From: Sweltsa coloradensis
Lineage: Eukaryota; Arthropoda; Insecta; Plecoptera; Chloroperlidae
NCBI GenBank assembly: GCA_024449915.1
Contig: JAMZAV010000068.1
Span: forward strand, 62,001 to 126,000
Length of the DNA stretch: 64,000 bases
Direction: 5' to 3'
The notes beneath the pieces were generated by a model. It saw only the letters and a list, made by a program, of their open reading frames with translations, was not told where the DNA came from and did no database searches. Shown here one piece after another: positions 46,432 through 57,746 of this stretch (its first letter is position 1; each line of letters begins with the position of its first letter). Made by a program: the position numbers and the translations under genes.

Positions 46432-47805
46432 CCCATGTAGTCCGAGAAAATGGTGCAACAATAGTGCATTTGGGGTACAAGTATGAAAATTGATAAAAAA
46501 GTACTTTACACTGATATTGAAAACTGATATGGATCCACCGATGAATCAACCCCATTTTCTCACTGGAGGTCAACATGTAAAATCATTTAAAAAACATATT
46601 ATTATTTTAGCTATATTCATGACCATTTATATTGATGGGGAAAAAATTCAAATTGTACAACAAAATTTTACTGAGGTCAGTGAAGGTCAAAATAGGTCAA
46701 ATTGTGTTTTTCATCTCAAATCGACCAAAATTGGCAATTTAATTAATTGTGGTTTTTGCAATTTAATACGTAATAATGATTAAGGTAAGTACCCTTTTGG
46801 GGTCAAAATGTTATTCAAGGTCAATTTTTTTTAAGAAAATGGCGCCATTTTAGACTCACTTTAGTGCATTTGGGGGTACAAGCATGAAAATTGGTAAAAA
46901 GGTACTTTATAACTGATTGAAAACTGATATGGATCCACCGATGAATCGACCCCATTTTCTCATTGGGGGTCAAAATGTAAAAAAATAATTGAAAAATGAC
47001 TTTTTTTACGAATTTTTATACCAAAGGGTATACTTACTACAATCATTATTACCTATAAGATTTTAAAAAAAGAAGTAAATGTTGGTCGATTTTTGAAAAA
47101 AACTAATTTGACCAATTTTGACCTTCAATGACGTGAATAAAATTTTGTTTTACAATTTGATTTTTTCTCTTAAACAATATAGTTGATCATGAAATATGGC
47201 TAAAATAACAAACGAAAGACAAAAGTTCGTGAAAAAAGGTCTTTTTCAATGATACTTCCAGTGAGAAAATAGGGTCGATTCATCGGTGGATCCATATCAG
47301 GTTTAAAAGTTAGTAATGAAGAACCTTTTCTTTTTTCCCCCAACTGCACTACAGTGGGTCTAAAATAATGCTATTTTCTCAAAATTGTTTATCTCTTATA
47401 ACATTTTGATCCCAAAAGGGTACTTACCACAATCATTATTACGTATCAGATTAAAAAGAGAGAGAGTGTAAATTTTGGTCGATTTTAGATGAGAACTATT
47501 CTGACCTTTCACTGACCCGAATATAATTTTGTATAACAACTTGATTTTTTTTCTTAAACAATATAGTTTGTGTTGAAATGTGTCTAAAATAATAATTTAA
47601 AAAATAGTATCTTTTGCAAATGTGTCTTTTTCAATGGTTTTCACATTTTGACCTCCAGTGAAAAAACGGGGTCGATTCATCGGTGGATTCCATATCAGTT
47701 TTCAATAAGTCAGTTATAAAGTAACTTTTTAACAAATTTTCATGGCTTGCACCCCCAAATGCTCTATAATGGGTCTAAATGAGTTATTTCCTTGGACTAA
47801 TGGGT
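46432..47805. mobile_element. 1.4-kb foldback element with duplicated arms
   Basis: The block GATATGGATCCACCGATGAAT occurs twice in direct orientation (about 46527, 46925) and twice inverted (about 47278, 47679). Flanking blocks (GTGCATTTGGGG, ACCCCATTTTCTC, GGTCAAAATGT, TAATAATGATT-GGTAAGTAC) follow the same pattern. The edges CCCATGTAGTCC and GGACTAATGGGT are inverse to each other. The structure is a palindrome with its centre near 47118 and two partial units per arm. The 97-codon frame at 46490-46783 is not open in the other units, so it is unlikely to be a gene. Confidence 0.8.
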
Positions 47806-47930
47806 CAGACAAACAAAACATTGTGTAGCATCCTTGTTGAAAGACATTGACAAACTAAACCGCATGTAGGCGGTCATGCTCGATTTTCATCGTGAGAAGT
47901 GACACATGTATAGGCGGATGGACGCATATA

Positions 47931-48049
47931 CGGACAGCAACGATGCATTCGCTGTACTGTCCTTATGTTTATTTAATGCACAGTAATACCATTCGGACAG
48001 AAACGGTGCATTCGCGGTCCCTTTATGTTTATTTAATGCACAGTAATAC
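47931..48049. repeat. Tandem duplication of about 63 bp
   Basis: CGGACAG...GCATTCGC... TTATGTTTATTTAATGCACAGTAATAC occurs twice in a row with small changes. Confidence 0.85.
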
Positions 48050-48960
48050 AAAATAATCAAATAATTATGTGTTTAAGAGAGTATAGCACATGCGTTTGAG
48101 GCAAATTGCTATTCACTCGGCCGACTGACACCACAGGTATTTGAAATTTTGAACATATGTCACAAATGTGGAAATATAGGGCTCTGCAATAACACGTTTC
48201 CAAATTTAAAAAAATATGTAAACATCAAATTAGTTTTCACGAATTTTGATTTTGTTAAAAACTTCAAAATTTACTATATTTGAGATTTTTTCTGGCTGAT
48301 TATGACAACATTTTTAAAAATCTATGACCGCAGCGCTATTTATTGACAACTTGGCAAAATTTTATATACGTCGGATGCATCTTGGCCGAGCTAATAGCTA
48401 TGTGCCAACTGCCACATGTGTCCCATTCCCTAACATCTAGTTCTATTGTCTTTTGCATTTTACTATGTACAGTTATAATTTATGATGATTATGCCGATGG
48501 TGATAACGATGATGATGATGATAATCATGATTACTCCCCGTCAATCTGCGGCTGTCCCCTTAAGTCATCTCATTCACAGCCCTTAAGTCTTACACGTCAG
48601 CATGTCATCAACACGCAACCATTGATGTGAGGGAACTGCATCCATCTCTATCAGAATAATATTATCGATATACCAGATGCCTTGCGGTCATATTCATTAC
48701 TGTGATTAAAAAAATTCCAATTGATATATTTTACAAAATATTCTTTAAATTCAGTAATTTACATGCGGCCTTTTAACATACCAAAATGTAGGTAAACAAA
48801 AAAATGAGCTAAAAACTCCACATTATCATTATTTGCCATCAAATATTTCCCGCAATTACCACCCCAGTCAAACCCGACAGCATGGAGTACCCAATTTATT
48901 GTGACAGGAGCAAACGCTTATATATTATTAAAACTGCAAACCGATATTTCGTGGAATCGA
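48050..48960. other. Non-coding stretch
   Basis: No recognised gene. 48481-48530 is a GAT/GATGAT-rich simple stretch, which explains the acidic run in a 95-codon frame there. Confidence 0.4.
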
Positions 48961-48974
48961 CTAGCGTCATTGGC

Positions 48975-49250
48975 AATACTCATGACCGACAGAGATGACA
49001 CTTGCGTAACGCATTAAACTGATTCCGGAGGTAACAGGTTCAAATCTCGTTCCTGGTTATCCTGATCGAAAGTAAGTTTTTCCAGGGTTTTATTCTGCTG
49101 TTAAGACGAATGCTGGGATAGAATCCTCTTTATCAGAATACGAATACTCTTACATCGTCATTACCTCAGCCACCCGAAGAGGGTCACACCGCGTAGGACT
49201 GATGAGTACCCTATATCGGACATCTTAACAAAAAAGAGATACTTATGGTA
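48975..49250 (+). repeat. Possible tRNA-derived SINE
   Basis: GCGTAACGCATTAAACTGATTCCGGAGGTAACAGGTTCAAATC resembles the anticodon and T arms of a tRNA (B box near 49038), followed by body sequence with the repeated word TATCAGAATAC. A true tRNA is excluded because the acceptor stem is absent. Confidence 0.4.
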
Positions 49251-51170
49251 TATTATGCTTACTCTTATACGAGAGTCTACGAAAAATAGGGGGCGAAGCT
49301 ACTCATTGAACAGATTTTTGAACAAATACAAAAACAAAATTACTCCAGCATTAAATTATTTTAGGAGGTGCCTGGTTGATAAAATTGCCTCTCTTGGACT
49401 GGGTTCCTCATCCATGACTCAAACTGTCTTTAAAAGTAGTCTTTATCATCAATGTCAACCAAGACTAGTAAATCGGAGGTCATGTTCGGGTTTAATCGTG
49501 ATAGACGAACGTACGGACAGAACAAACAAAAGTTGAAACGTATCAAAAATGGTATAACGTTCATGCACAATAGTAATATGAAATCATTTGTTAACTCAAT
49601 GCTCTACTCTCTTTGACTGTAGTCTGCCTATTCTGGATCACATACCTCATCACGACATTGTCTGGTTACACAACTTGGAATAGTTGTAAATCTTCCCTCA
49701 ACACATCTGCCGACATTTTGTCTGTTGACTCTTGGATGACTGAGGAAAACCAACATGTGTTTAAATATTTAGTTGACAATCATTGCATATTTTATCACCG
49801 ATAATCTAGAAAAGCACTTGACTAGTAAACGATTTTTTACAGGCTTGTTTGCTCATATAAATTATTCCCAATCGACCTTTGAAATATAAATGTGGATTTC
49901 CGCCTCCAACGATCAGTAAACGAATTCTCTCCGCTTTCTTACTGTCGCATTTCTTCGACCCCTGACATTTCTTGTCAACATTGTGTTGAACGTTCCTTGG
50001 CGACCAGACCAGACCACCGACATTGTCATTGTTTGTTTATGCAAATGTTTTTGAGCAGCTGAAGTGAACGTTTCCTCCTCGGAGTCAATGGTCAACACGG
50101 CACTTCTCCCAGACTGTTTATTCGGCCTGCTTACACTCCGTACAGTCCGACGGCTTAACGGTTATTGGCAGAATATCTTATCTTGACGGGAGTAAAAGTG
50201 TTGGGAAAACCTAGGTTGTCTCAGTAAATATTTACGATAAGATGTTTTACACCAACATTTTCGTGTGTGAAAACTCCTTATACCCTACTTACGCTTGATG
50301 TGGGTGTGTTGTCTACCACGACAGAAATCAACGAGTTCAGCAAGTGTTTTTGTGTAGCATTATTTTTGATCGAAGTCTATGGGAGGGGGGAGTTAGGGGG
50401 AGCCTTGACCAATTTTTACGACAATTTATACAGGCATGTTTTTAAAATATGAAATACCATTCAATCATTGATATTACTCGAAAATTTCGATATCGATATC
50501 AATAAAATGTTATTAATTAAAAAAAAGGAAAAAAAAAGTTATATCGAAGTATAAGGAATAAAGAGTGGCAGGGTTGATTTCTTTCCTATCATGACAAATG
50601 AACTGAACGAAATAAAAACACGGGTCATCTAAATTGTTATGAAAACTGTTTCCATCATCGGTCAATACGTAATTGGTTTTAAGGATGAACAGAATTGTGA
50701 AACTACTTCCTGAATAGTGCACGAAAACAACAAATAATTCTTTGATTTGCGGTGCTATAGGTAACCTTCTTTTGTGTCGGTGTTCGGTAGACGGACGGCC
50801 ATTCAGACCGAATTAGCTTACGACAGTGAGATTTATACGAAATCTGTTACCGTTGTAAATGGATAGTATAAGGAATAAAGTAACAGGATTGTTGGAGAGA
50901 GACATAATATTTTGATTAATTTCCATAGACTTGTTTATGGAAGCAAGGAAAAACGTGCTCAAAATGATAGTTACTAGTTTTCACAATTTTAAATGTGTAT
51001 TTGTAACGAAAGAAATCGTTCCGGATCCTTATTCGATAGTTTTTAAAGTACACATAAATGGGTATGATAAATATTATTTCACAATTTTAATGGTAAAATT
51101 TATGAGTACAGAGTGCTTATTCCCTCTTTTTCTACTTTAAAACAATATTTTCTCCGAGTTGTTTATGTAT
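49251..51170. other. Non-coding stretch
   Basis: No recognised gene or repeat except a degenerate form of the tRNA-Ala-complement motif at about 49361. Confidence 0.4.
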
Positions 51171-51199
51171 TTATTAGAATATCGTCTAGGTGAGGTAGA

Positions 51200-51440
51200 T
51201 GTTGCGCTTTTGATGTCGATTCCTGCATTGGCCGGCGTCGAGGGCGCAGGATTCTTGCTTCTGCGCCGCGACGCGTCGCGACCGGCGCTGGTGGAACGTC
51301 CGTCCGACTTGGCGGCAAACCCTCAGTCACTTGAAGGGAGTGTCGCGCGCGGGTTCTCTCCAGACGCAGTGACGTCACGCGCTCTCGCCACGCGCATCCT
51401 TCGCTTCGCGTGTCTCGCTCTCACGAACACTGGACCTTAC
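51200..51440. promoter_or_regulatory. CpG-rich island with CRE-like site, candidate promoter
   Basis: About 240 bp with far more CG dinucleotides than anywhere nearby (GCGCCGCGACGCGTCGCG, GTCGCGCGCGGG and similar). It contains TGACGTCA (about 51370), the full cAMP-response element. It lies 0.5-0.7 kb upstream of the candidate signal-peptide exon on the same strand. The 109-codon frame through it (51159-51488) is more likely a by-product of the composition. Confidence 0.5.
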
Positions 51441-51922
51441 CTTGATTCACGTGCTCGTATAGAATATATGTTTAGCTGTGCATTCTAGACAAATAGTTAA
51501 TGTTCAGTGTCAAAGCCAATTACATTTTGGTTGGTATTTCCCGAAGAGTTTATATATATATGTCATTCCACCAAACATTTTATGCGGATAAAGAATTCGA
51601 AATATTTTCAACCCTGTTTCGTCGCTGACTTCAGGGTCCCCTACATCGAGTTCTAATGCGAGACATTAAATGTGATTTGGTGGTTCGGTAAATTGAGCAC
51701 ATAAACTACAACGTGATTTGAGTCAGCGATAAACAAAGAAGAATCGTTCATAAAATCAGCAATAAAACTGCGCTGATCCGCTGAAGCGACGTTGATAAAA
51801 AATACATTCGCGTGTTCCGGTGCGCCACGAAGATGAACAAGCAATTACTATCGTGAATTAGATGTCCTGTGACCTAATGGCGTGATAATCCGGGTTTCCG
51901 TACCGTTGGTAACATTGCGGGT

Positions 51923-52058
51923 ATGACGTCCCGTGTAAGGCATCCGGGTCCGGGACGCCGGGACCGTCGTATGAGGAATTTTATCGTCTTTTGTGCGTTT
52001 CTGGTAAACGTTTTGCTCGGCTCGTCGCAGGGAAAGGTGCTCATCCCCAAGCAAGAAG
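51923..52058 (+). CDS. Candidate first coding exon: signal peptide of a secreted or membrane protein
   Basis: Two in-frame starts are possible: 51923 (G at -3, giving a 16-residue basic leader) and 51971 (MRNFIVFCAFLVNVLLGSSQ). The latter has a short basic n-region, a hydrophobic core of about 12 residues and small polar residues at the end, a typical signal peptide with cleavage near SSQ or QG. The frame continues GKVLIPKQE and reaches a splice donor AAG|GTAGGC at 52058/52059, giving a phase 1 intron. A CpG-rich island lies upstream. With the upstream start, the same hydrophobic stretch could be a signal anchor. I do not recognise the protein, and the next exon was not found in the remaining 12 kb, so the gene would have a long first intron running through or beyond the window. 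Confidence 0.5.
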
Positions 52059-52720
52059 GTAGGCAACCCTCTCGTCAATACTTAGTAGGCAACCCTTTCA
52101 ACAATACTTAGTAGGCAACCCTTTCAACAATACTAAGTAGGAAAACCTCTCGTCAATACTTAGTAGGCAATCCTCTCGTCAATACTTAGTAGGCAACCCT
52201 CTCGTCAATACTTAGTAGGCAACCCTCTCGTCAATACTTAGTAGGCAATCCTCTCGTCAATACTTAGTAGGCAACCCTCTCGTCAATACTTAGTAGGCAA
52301 CCCTCTCGTCAATACTTAGTAGGAAACCCACTCGTCAATACTTAGTAGGCAACCCTCTCGTCAATACTTAGTAGGCAACCCTCTCGTCAATACTTAGTAG
52401 GCAACCCTCTCGTCAATACTTAGTAGGCAACCCTCTCGTCAATACTTAGTAGGCAATCCTCTCAACAATACTTAGTAGGCAACCTCTCGTCAATACTTAG
52501 TAGGCAATCTTCTCGTCAATACTTAGTAGGCAATCCGCTCAACAATACTTAGTAGGCAACCCTTTCAACAATACTAAGTAGGAAAACCATCAACCAGTAC
52601 TTAGTAGGCAACCCTCTCGTCATAACTTAGTATGCATCCCTTTCGACAATACTAAGTAGGAAACCCACCCACCAAAACTTAAGTAGGAAACCGTCTCAAC
52701 ACTTAATATAAAACAGTTTA
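52059..52720 (+). repeat. 26-bp minisatellite starting at the splice donor
   Basis: About 25 tandem copies of a 26-bp unit, GTAGGCAACCCTCTCGTCAA followed by TACTTA. The first unit starts exactly at the GT of the candidate donor. Most units are identical; a few carry AACAATACT or TTTCAAC variants. Confidence 0.95.
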
Positions 52721-53170
52721 GTCATATAGTAAGAAACCTACTCATTCCTTAGTAGGAAACCCACTCGACATTTACCAGGCAACTAACTTAACAATAATTA
52801 GTAGGAAACCCACTCACCACTTCATAGGAAACACACGACATTTACCAGGCATCTATAACTTAACATAAGTTAATAGAAAAACCAATCGACATTTACCAGG
52901 CAACTATAACTCAACAATACTTAATAGAAAACCCACTCGACATTTACCAGGCAACTATAACTCAACAATACTTAATAGAAAACCCACTCGACATATACCA
53001 GGCAACTAACTCAAGAATACTAAGCACTAAACAGGGAAACCACTCAACATTTACTAGCCTAATATAACTCAACATTACTTAGAAGGAAACCCACGTGATA
53101 TTTAACAACATGCACAGCAACTGCAACAGGCATGCAACTAACTCAAGACAGTAGAAAACTGATTTCACGC
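52721..53170 (+). repeat. Diverged distal part of the minisatellite with higher-order units
   Basis: The array decays into longer units of roughly 51-52 bp (AAACCCACTCGACATTTACC plus AGGCAACTATAACTCAACAA), about twice the basic unit. Clearest at 52860-53000. It fades out by about 53170. Confidence 0.8.
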
Positions 53171-56100
53171 TTAGTAAGACACCCACTAAATATTTTAGAC
53201 AAATTTGTTACAGATTCCCGTAAGATTTCTTTAAAAATGATATCCTCAGTTTAACACGAAACACTGCTTTGTAAAAAAGTTGAAAGAGAAAAACATCCTC
53301 GTCAACAGAAATAGAATGAAATATCCACCCAAAGTTATTTATTCAATGAGAATTAACGTTTGTAGCAATTCAATATCGTACGTTGAAATTCACTTAACAT
53401 TTTTCTATAGCGCTTTCATCTTATTACTTAGTCAAAATATAAGGTCGTTGAAGAGAAAATGTTAATCCATTCCACTGCTTTCAACAAATTGCAAACTTTT
53501 ACAAAGGAACACTTATTTCATTTGACTGGAAAGACAAAAGAAAGTCAAGCGGAGATCAAAACGTTGGGTTTTGTTTGCCTACTCGGGAAAATGTCTGTTC
53601 TGCAATATTCTGATAAAATATATATGTGGGCGCAGTAGCAGCGTTCGTTTATTGTTATGGCCATCTGCATTGGCCTCAAAACGAACAACATAAAAGTTGA
53701 TGGCGGACAAAGCAGCAATGATGACACGATTTCACTGCCACATACCACAATATATTTACAATAATATTGTAAGTTGGTGTAACAGAGAAAAACAGATGTT
53801 TTGTTTACCTTAGATGGGATTGTACAACTAGCTGTTATTTATCAAATGTCATTATAACCACTGACATATCACTATCTTTTATGAAAGATGGTACCGAAGT
53901 ATATTTATCCATTATTTAATTAGGGTTCGACGTCGCACCATGATCCGACGCTCATTAATAATAATTATCAGCAAACAATGCGCTTTCTGACAATTACACG
54001 AGGGAATAATATGTTAGCATGTAATAGCAAAAGTGTCTTCACGGCGACGAGTAGATAACATTGCGCAACATATTTATTTGTTTCACTGTAGAAATAACTC
54101 TTACATTAGTTTTAAACGACAGTAAGCACAAACTACGCGTGATCGATACTAACTAAACTGTGGATTTAGCAGCAATACGTTTTGTGACTCTACAATCCAG
54201 ATGGGGTTTTAGCAGCAGATCACAGCCGTCCCGTATAGAATCAAAGGCTGTAGTGTTTGATCCTGCATAAGTCGCATGCCATCCTTTTAATCTGATGTCC
54301 ATTTATACATTTTACTGAACAACAAACACAGTTTATAGGAAATCATACAGTAATTAATTAAACAAATACAAACAACAGAAACTATTGAAAAAAATCACTT
54401 TCCATAATAGTATTGTTTTCAATGAACGCAATACAGAATAATATTTTCTTCTGTTAATAGTTGTTTTAGTTTTAAAAACAAACAAAAAGTGTGGACATAT
54501 TTTAAAGATGGTTTAAACTTAAAAGTAATTATCTTTCCTGCTCTTGTTTTCACATTAGAAATATACACTATTTTTAAAATACATGTATATACAACATAGC
54601 AACGTGGACTTGAGTAAAAATTACACATTTCGGTATTTTTCGATAAAACAGTTAAAATGAGTTCTTCGGGAGAATAACATAATTACGTCCGTAACATGAA
54701 TGTATGAGCATAGTTTCTGCACATTACAAGTCCTATGTAACATATTGAATCATACACATTATGTCTCGTACACGGACGGAAAATTGAATTTACTAGTAAA
54801 AATTGGTGTAGTATTTCTAGTTTTGACTTGACATTTGTTAGTCAAAAGAAGTCCTTTTTCATTTTAAAAATTACCATTTGTAGTTAATTTGCATGCACCC
54901 CATTAATATCACGTAACAAAGAACCATATTCCGTGCTCGCGCATTATCTATTCTTTCCGAGTATAAAGTCCAGCTAGATTGCAGTTACGATGCAGACGTG
55001 TATGGAAAAGCAGCCTGTACGCTACCGGCGCTTTCGTTTGATATAGTGTGCCCTCGAAGAGTGTTCTTTTGTTGCCACTCACAATACTGTTGTTGCCTCT
55101 ATGCTGTAACGTGTGATCATAGGGTTACTCACAGCATCAACCTTTTCACAACAATGAAGACTCTTAGCTGAAGGCTTATCCCAGATTTACGTAAGCGTCG
55201 CGGCCAAGCCGTTATTATACATGCGAGAAGTGTCCGGCGTAAACACGAAGAATTCTTTGATGGCGGATGATTCGATGCTGAGGATATTTCTAGGTCCTTA
55301 TTTATTCGTCTCTCTAGTTAAATCAGCTGTGTGCAGACCTTTTGAAATCACTTACTTATGTTCACGGTTCACACTGTATACTAGCCAAATATCCGTTAAC
55401 CGTATTTCTTGCGGGAATCCCGAATACACATTAATTACAATAGCTAATCGAGCGATCAAAAACGTTTTAACAGAACAGTATACACGACATTGAGGGAAAT
55501 ATAAACTTTAGGTATATTGTGGTTTAACCTTGGTTTTACAGTATAGGCGACTAGATGACGCTGTTATGATGGTATATTATACAGAAATTGTTGTATACAC
55601 TTACTTGTAACGGAGGACAGCACGGAACAGCTCCCATTACCAATAACAAAATATCTTATTTTTATCAGTTTTATTAGTTTTCCTATAGCAAACACCATGT
55701 TAAACGTGGCAACTATAAGTCAATGGATAAAGTGGGCCCCCATATAACTGACCGGTGCCCACATCTAGTAAATGTAGGTTATATGTGTTTACTATATTTT
55801 GTGGACTGTTAGCTCACATCATAACTCATTTCTTTGCCAGTTAATATGCTCTTCTATCTATGCTGGTCCCCTTTGTACTACAACGCCAATCATCGAGTGA
55901 AGTGTACCCAAGGAAGTGGAAAGAACTCCATGGTGGTGGTGCATCCTGCGGGTCCGCGGGTGTGCATGGACATGCAGCTTTGAATATTATTCAGCTCTAT
56001 ACATAATGCTGGTCGCGTTCTGTGCAACTGTAATTTGTATTAACATTTTCGTCGATATGGAGTTGGGCTATTATACTAAAAAAAACACAAATGCATACTA

Positions 56101-57270
56101 CGTATAACCATTAGTTTGATTTTAGCATCGTCAGCATTATGGACGACAGGACGAGGTTCGAAATCTCAATCAAATTAGCATGGAAATTAACGCTTCAATA
56201 CGAGTCGAGAATGTCCGGTCGTCCTTTTCGAACTTTGCCTATACATGTTTGTACAATCAAGACATTCTTGTTCGTGCATACTCAGAAAGGAAATACTAAT
56301 TCTCATACATGTTTTTTTTTTTTTTTGGCCCTGTTTAGTCACACACAATTTTAAAATATTAATCGACAATTGCAATATTTTATGGACTTAAGAGGACCTT
56401 GCACGAAAACATTTGAGACTAAAATTTAAAAAAAGAGCTATGCACTAAATATAAGTATTTAATTATCTGTAGGAGGGTGAAAACAGAACAGTCCTCCTTT
56501 GAAAATCAGTTTTTATAACTGAATAGGATAGATGTTAAATAAATTATAAATAAAATAAATAAATGTTGCTTTTCCTCCATGTAATCCGGAAAGTACGACA
56601 GTACTGCACAGACGCTGAGCGTCAGACTCAAGCCTCCTATGAAGAGTCGCTGAGGCTGGCACGGAGGCGAGTTTAGGCGCTCAGCTTTCTGATTATTTCG
56701 GGTAAACGGTTTATAACACCGTTATCAAATTTCACACTAACGTTAATAAAGAATAAATCTCTGTTATTCAGTACGCGTATTCGTAAATTAATTCATTGAA
56801 TCTGAATAAAAAATAAACAGTGAAATCACCGTAATTTACTCCATTATGGTGACTTCAGGAATTTATTCCAAGTGATAGATTTTTTAAACGCAGAATTTTC
56901 TTAGTGATAACAAGTTTGACAAATCAGTAAAGTTACAATTCCTAGAGAGAGTTGAGGTGGGAATAATCTTAAATTAACATAGGTTAATTATATATTAATG
57001 GACAATTATGCCAAATATTAAAGGCTCATTTTTAAATCTGTTAATAAAATATTTTTAATAGCTAATTTGGTACTTTGATATGTCATGTCTTTAGCAATAT
57101 TCATTTCAAACATTGCAAAAATCCGGATTATTTTATTGTCTTTTAATTGTATTGTCAAATTTGGCACGATTCTGTTGGAGATCATGCGAAATTTTCTGAC
57201 TCATTGGAAATTAAAATCCGTTTTACGCAATTTAATTGTTGTTCCATTAATCGCAATTCGATTATTCATT
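53171..57270. other. Long non-coding stretch
   Basis: Nothing I can assign. If the gene at 51.9 kb is real, this is probably intron. Items noticed: a TATA-like box (GAGTATAAAG, about 54959) with no convincing transcript downstream; a 90-codon frame (55221-55493) and a 63-codon frame with a hydrophobic stretch (55916-56107), neither recognisable; a run of 16 T (about 56312-56327). Confidence 0.4.
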
Positions 57271-57746
57271 TCATGACTTAAATAATTTTTCCGAGTTGAA
57301 TTTTAAGACTTAATTTCGAATTAATATTTTTGAGCAATCGAAAAAGTTATTCTTTAAAATCGCAATTTTACGATTTTTTTCATTTAAAAAATTCTTGACT
57401 ATAACACCACATGCGTTTCGATTGTAATGTTTTTTCACATAACCTTAATTTTATGAATTAATATATTGGTGTGAAATTTAGCGCGATCGAAAAATAATTT
57501 CTAGAAAATCGCAATTTTACGATTTTTTCGTTTAAAAAACATTCTTCGACTTATAAACCAACATGCTGTTTGCGAATGTAATGTATTTTTCACAGAACTT
57601 AATTTTATGAATAATAGATTAGTGTGAAATTTGAGCGCGATCGAAAAACAATTTCTCATGAAAATCGCAATTTTACGCTTTTTCGTTTAAAAAAACATAC
57701 GCTCATCTAACAACACGCCTGAAAAAGCGTTTGCGAAGCTTCCTAG
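57270..57746 (+). mobile_element. Family C Helitron-like element, copy C5 (5' truncated)
   Basis: Three body units of about 155-160 bp, then ACGCTCATC, the AACAC/GCGTT form of the hairpin, CGAAGCTTC and CTAG (57743-57746) next to T. The 5' end is lost; a weakly similar stretch reaches back to about 57100. One base change in the hairpin (AACAC for AACGC) weakens the stem. Confidence 0.78.

Noticed and set aside
46490..46783. 97-codon frame in the foldback element
   Set aside because: The other three related units of the same element do not keep it open.
51159..51488. 109-codon frame through the CpG island
   Set aside because: GC-rich sequence lowers stop frequency. The peptide is Ala/Arg/Leu-rich without features, so a promoter reading is preferred.
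52059..53170. Regularly spaced repeats that might suggest a CRISPR array
   Set aside because: The 26-bp unit is a head-to-tail minisatellite with no unique spacers, there are no cas genes, and the sequence is eukaryotic.
54959..55010. TATA-box promoter
   Set aside because: A TATAAA word alone in AT-rich DNA is weak, and no plausible transcript or coding exon follows.
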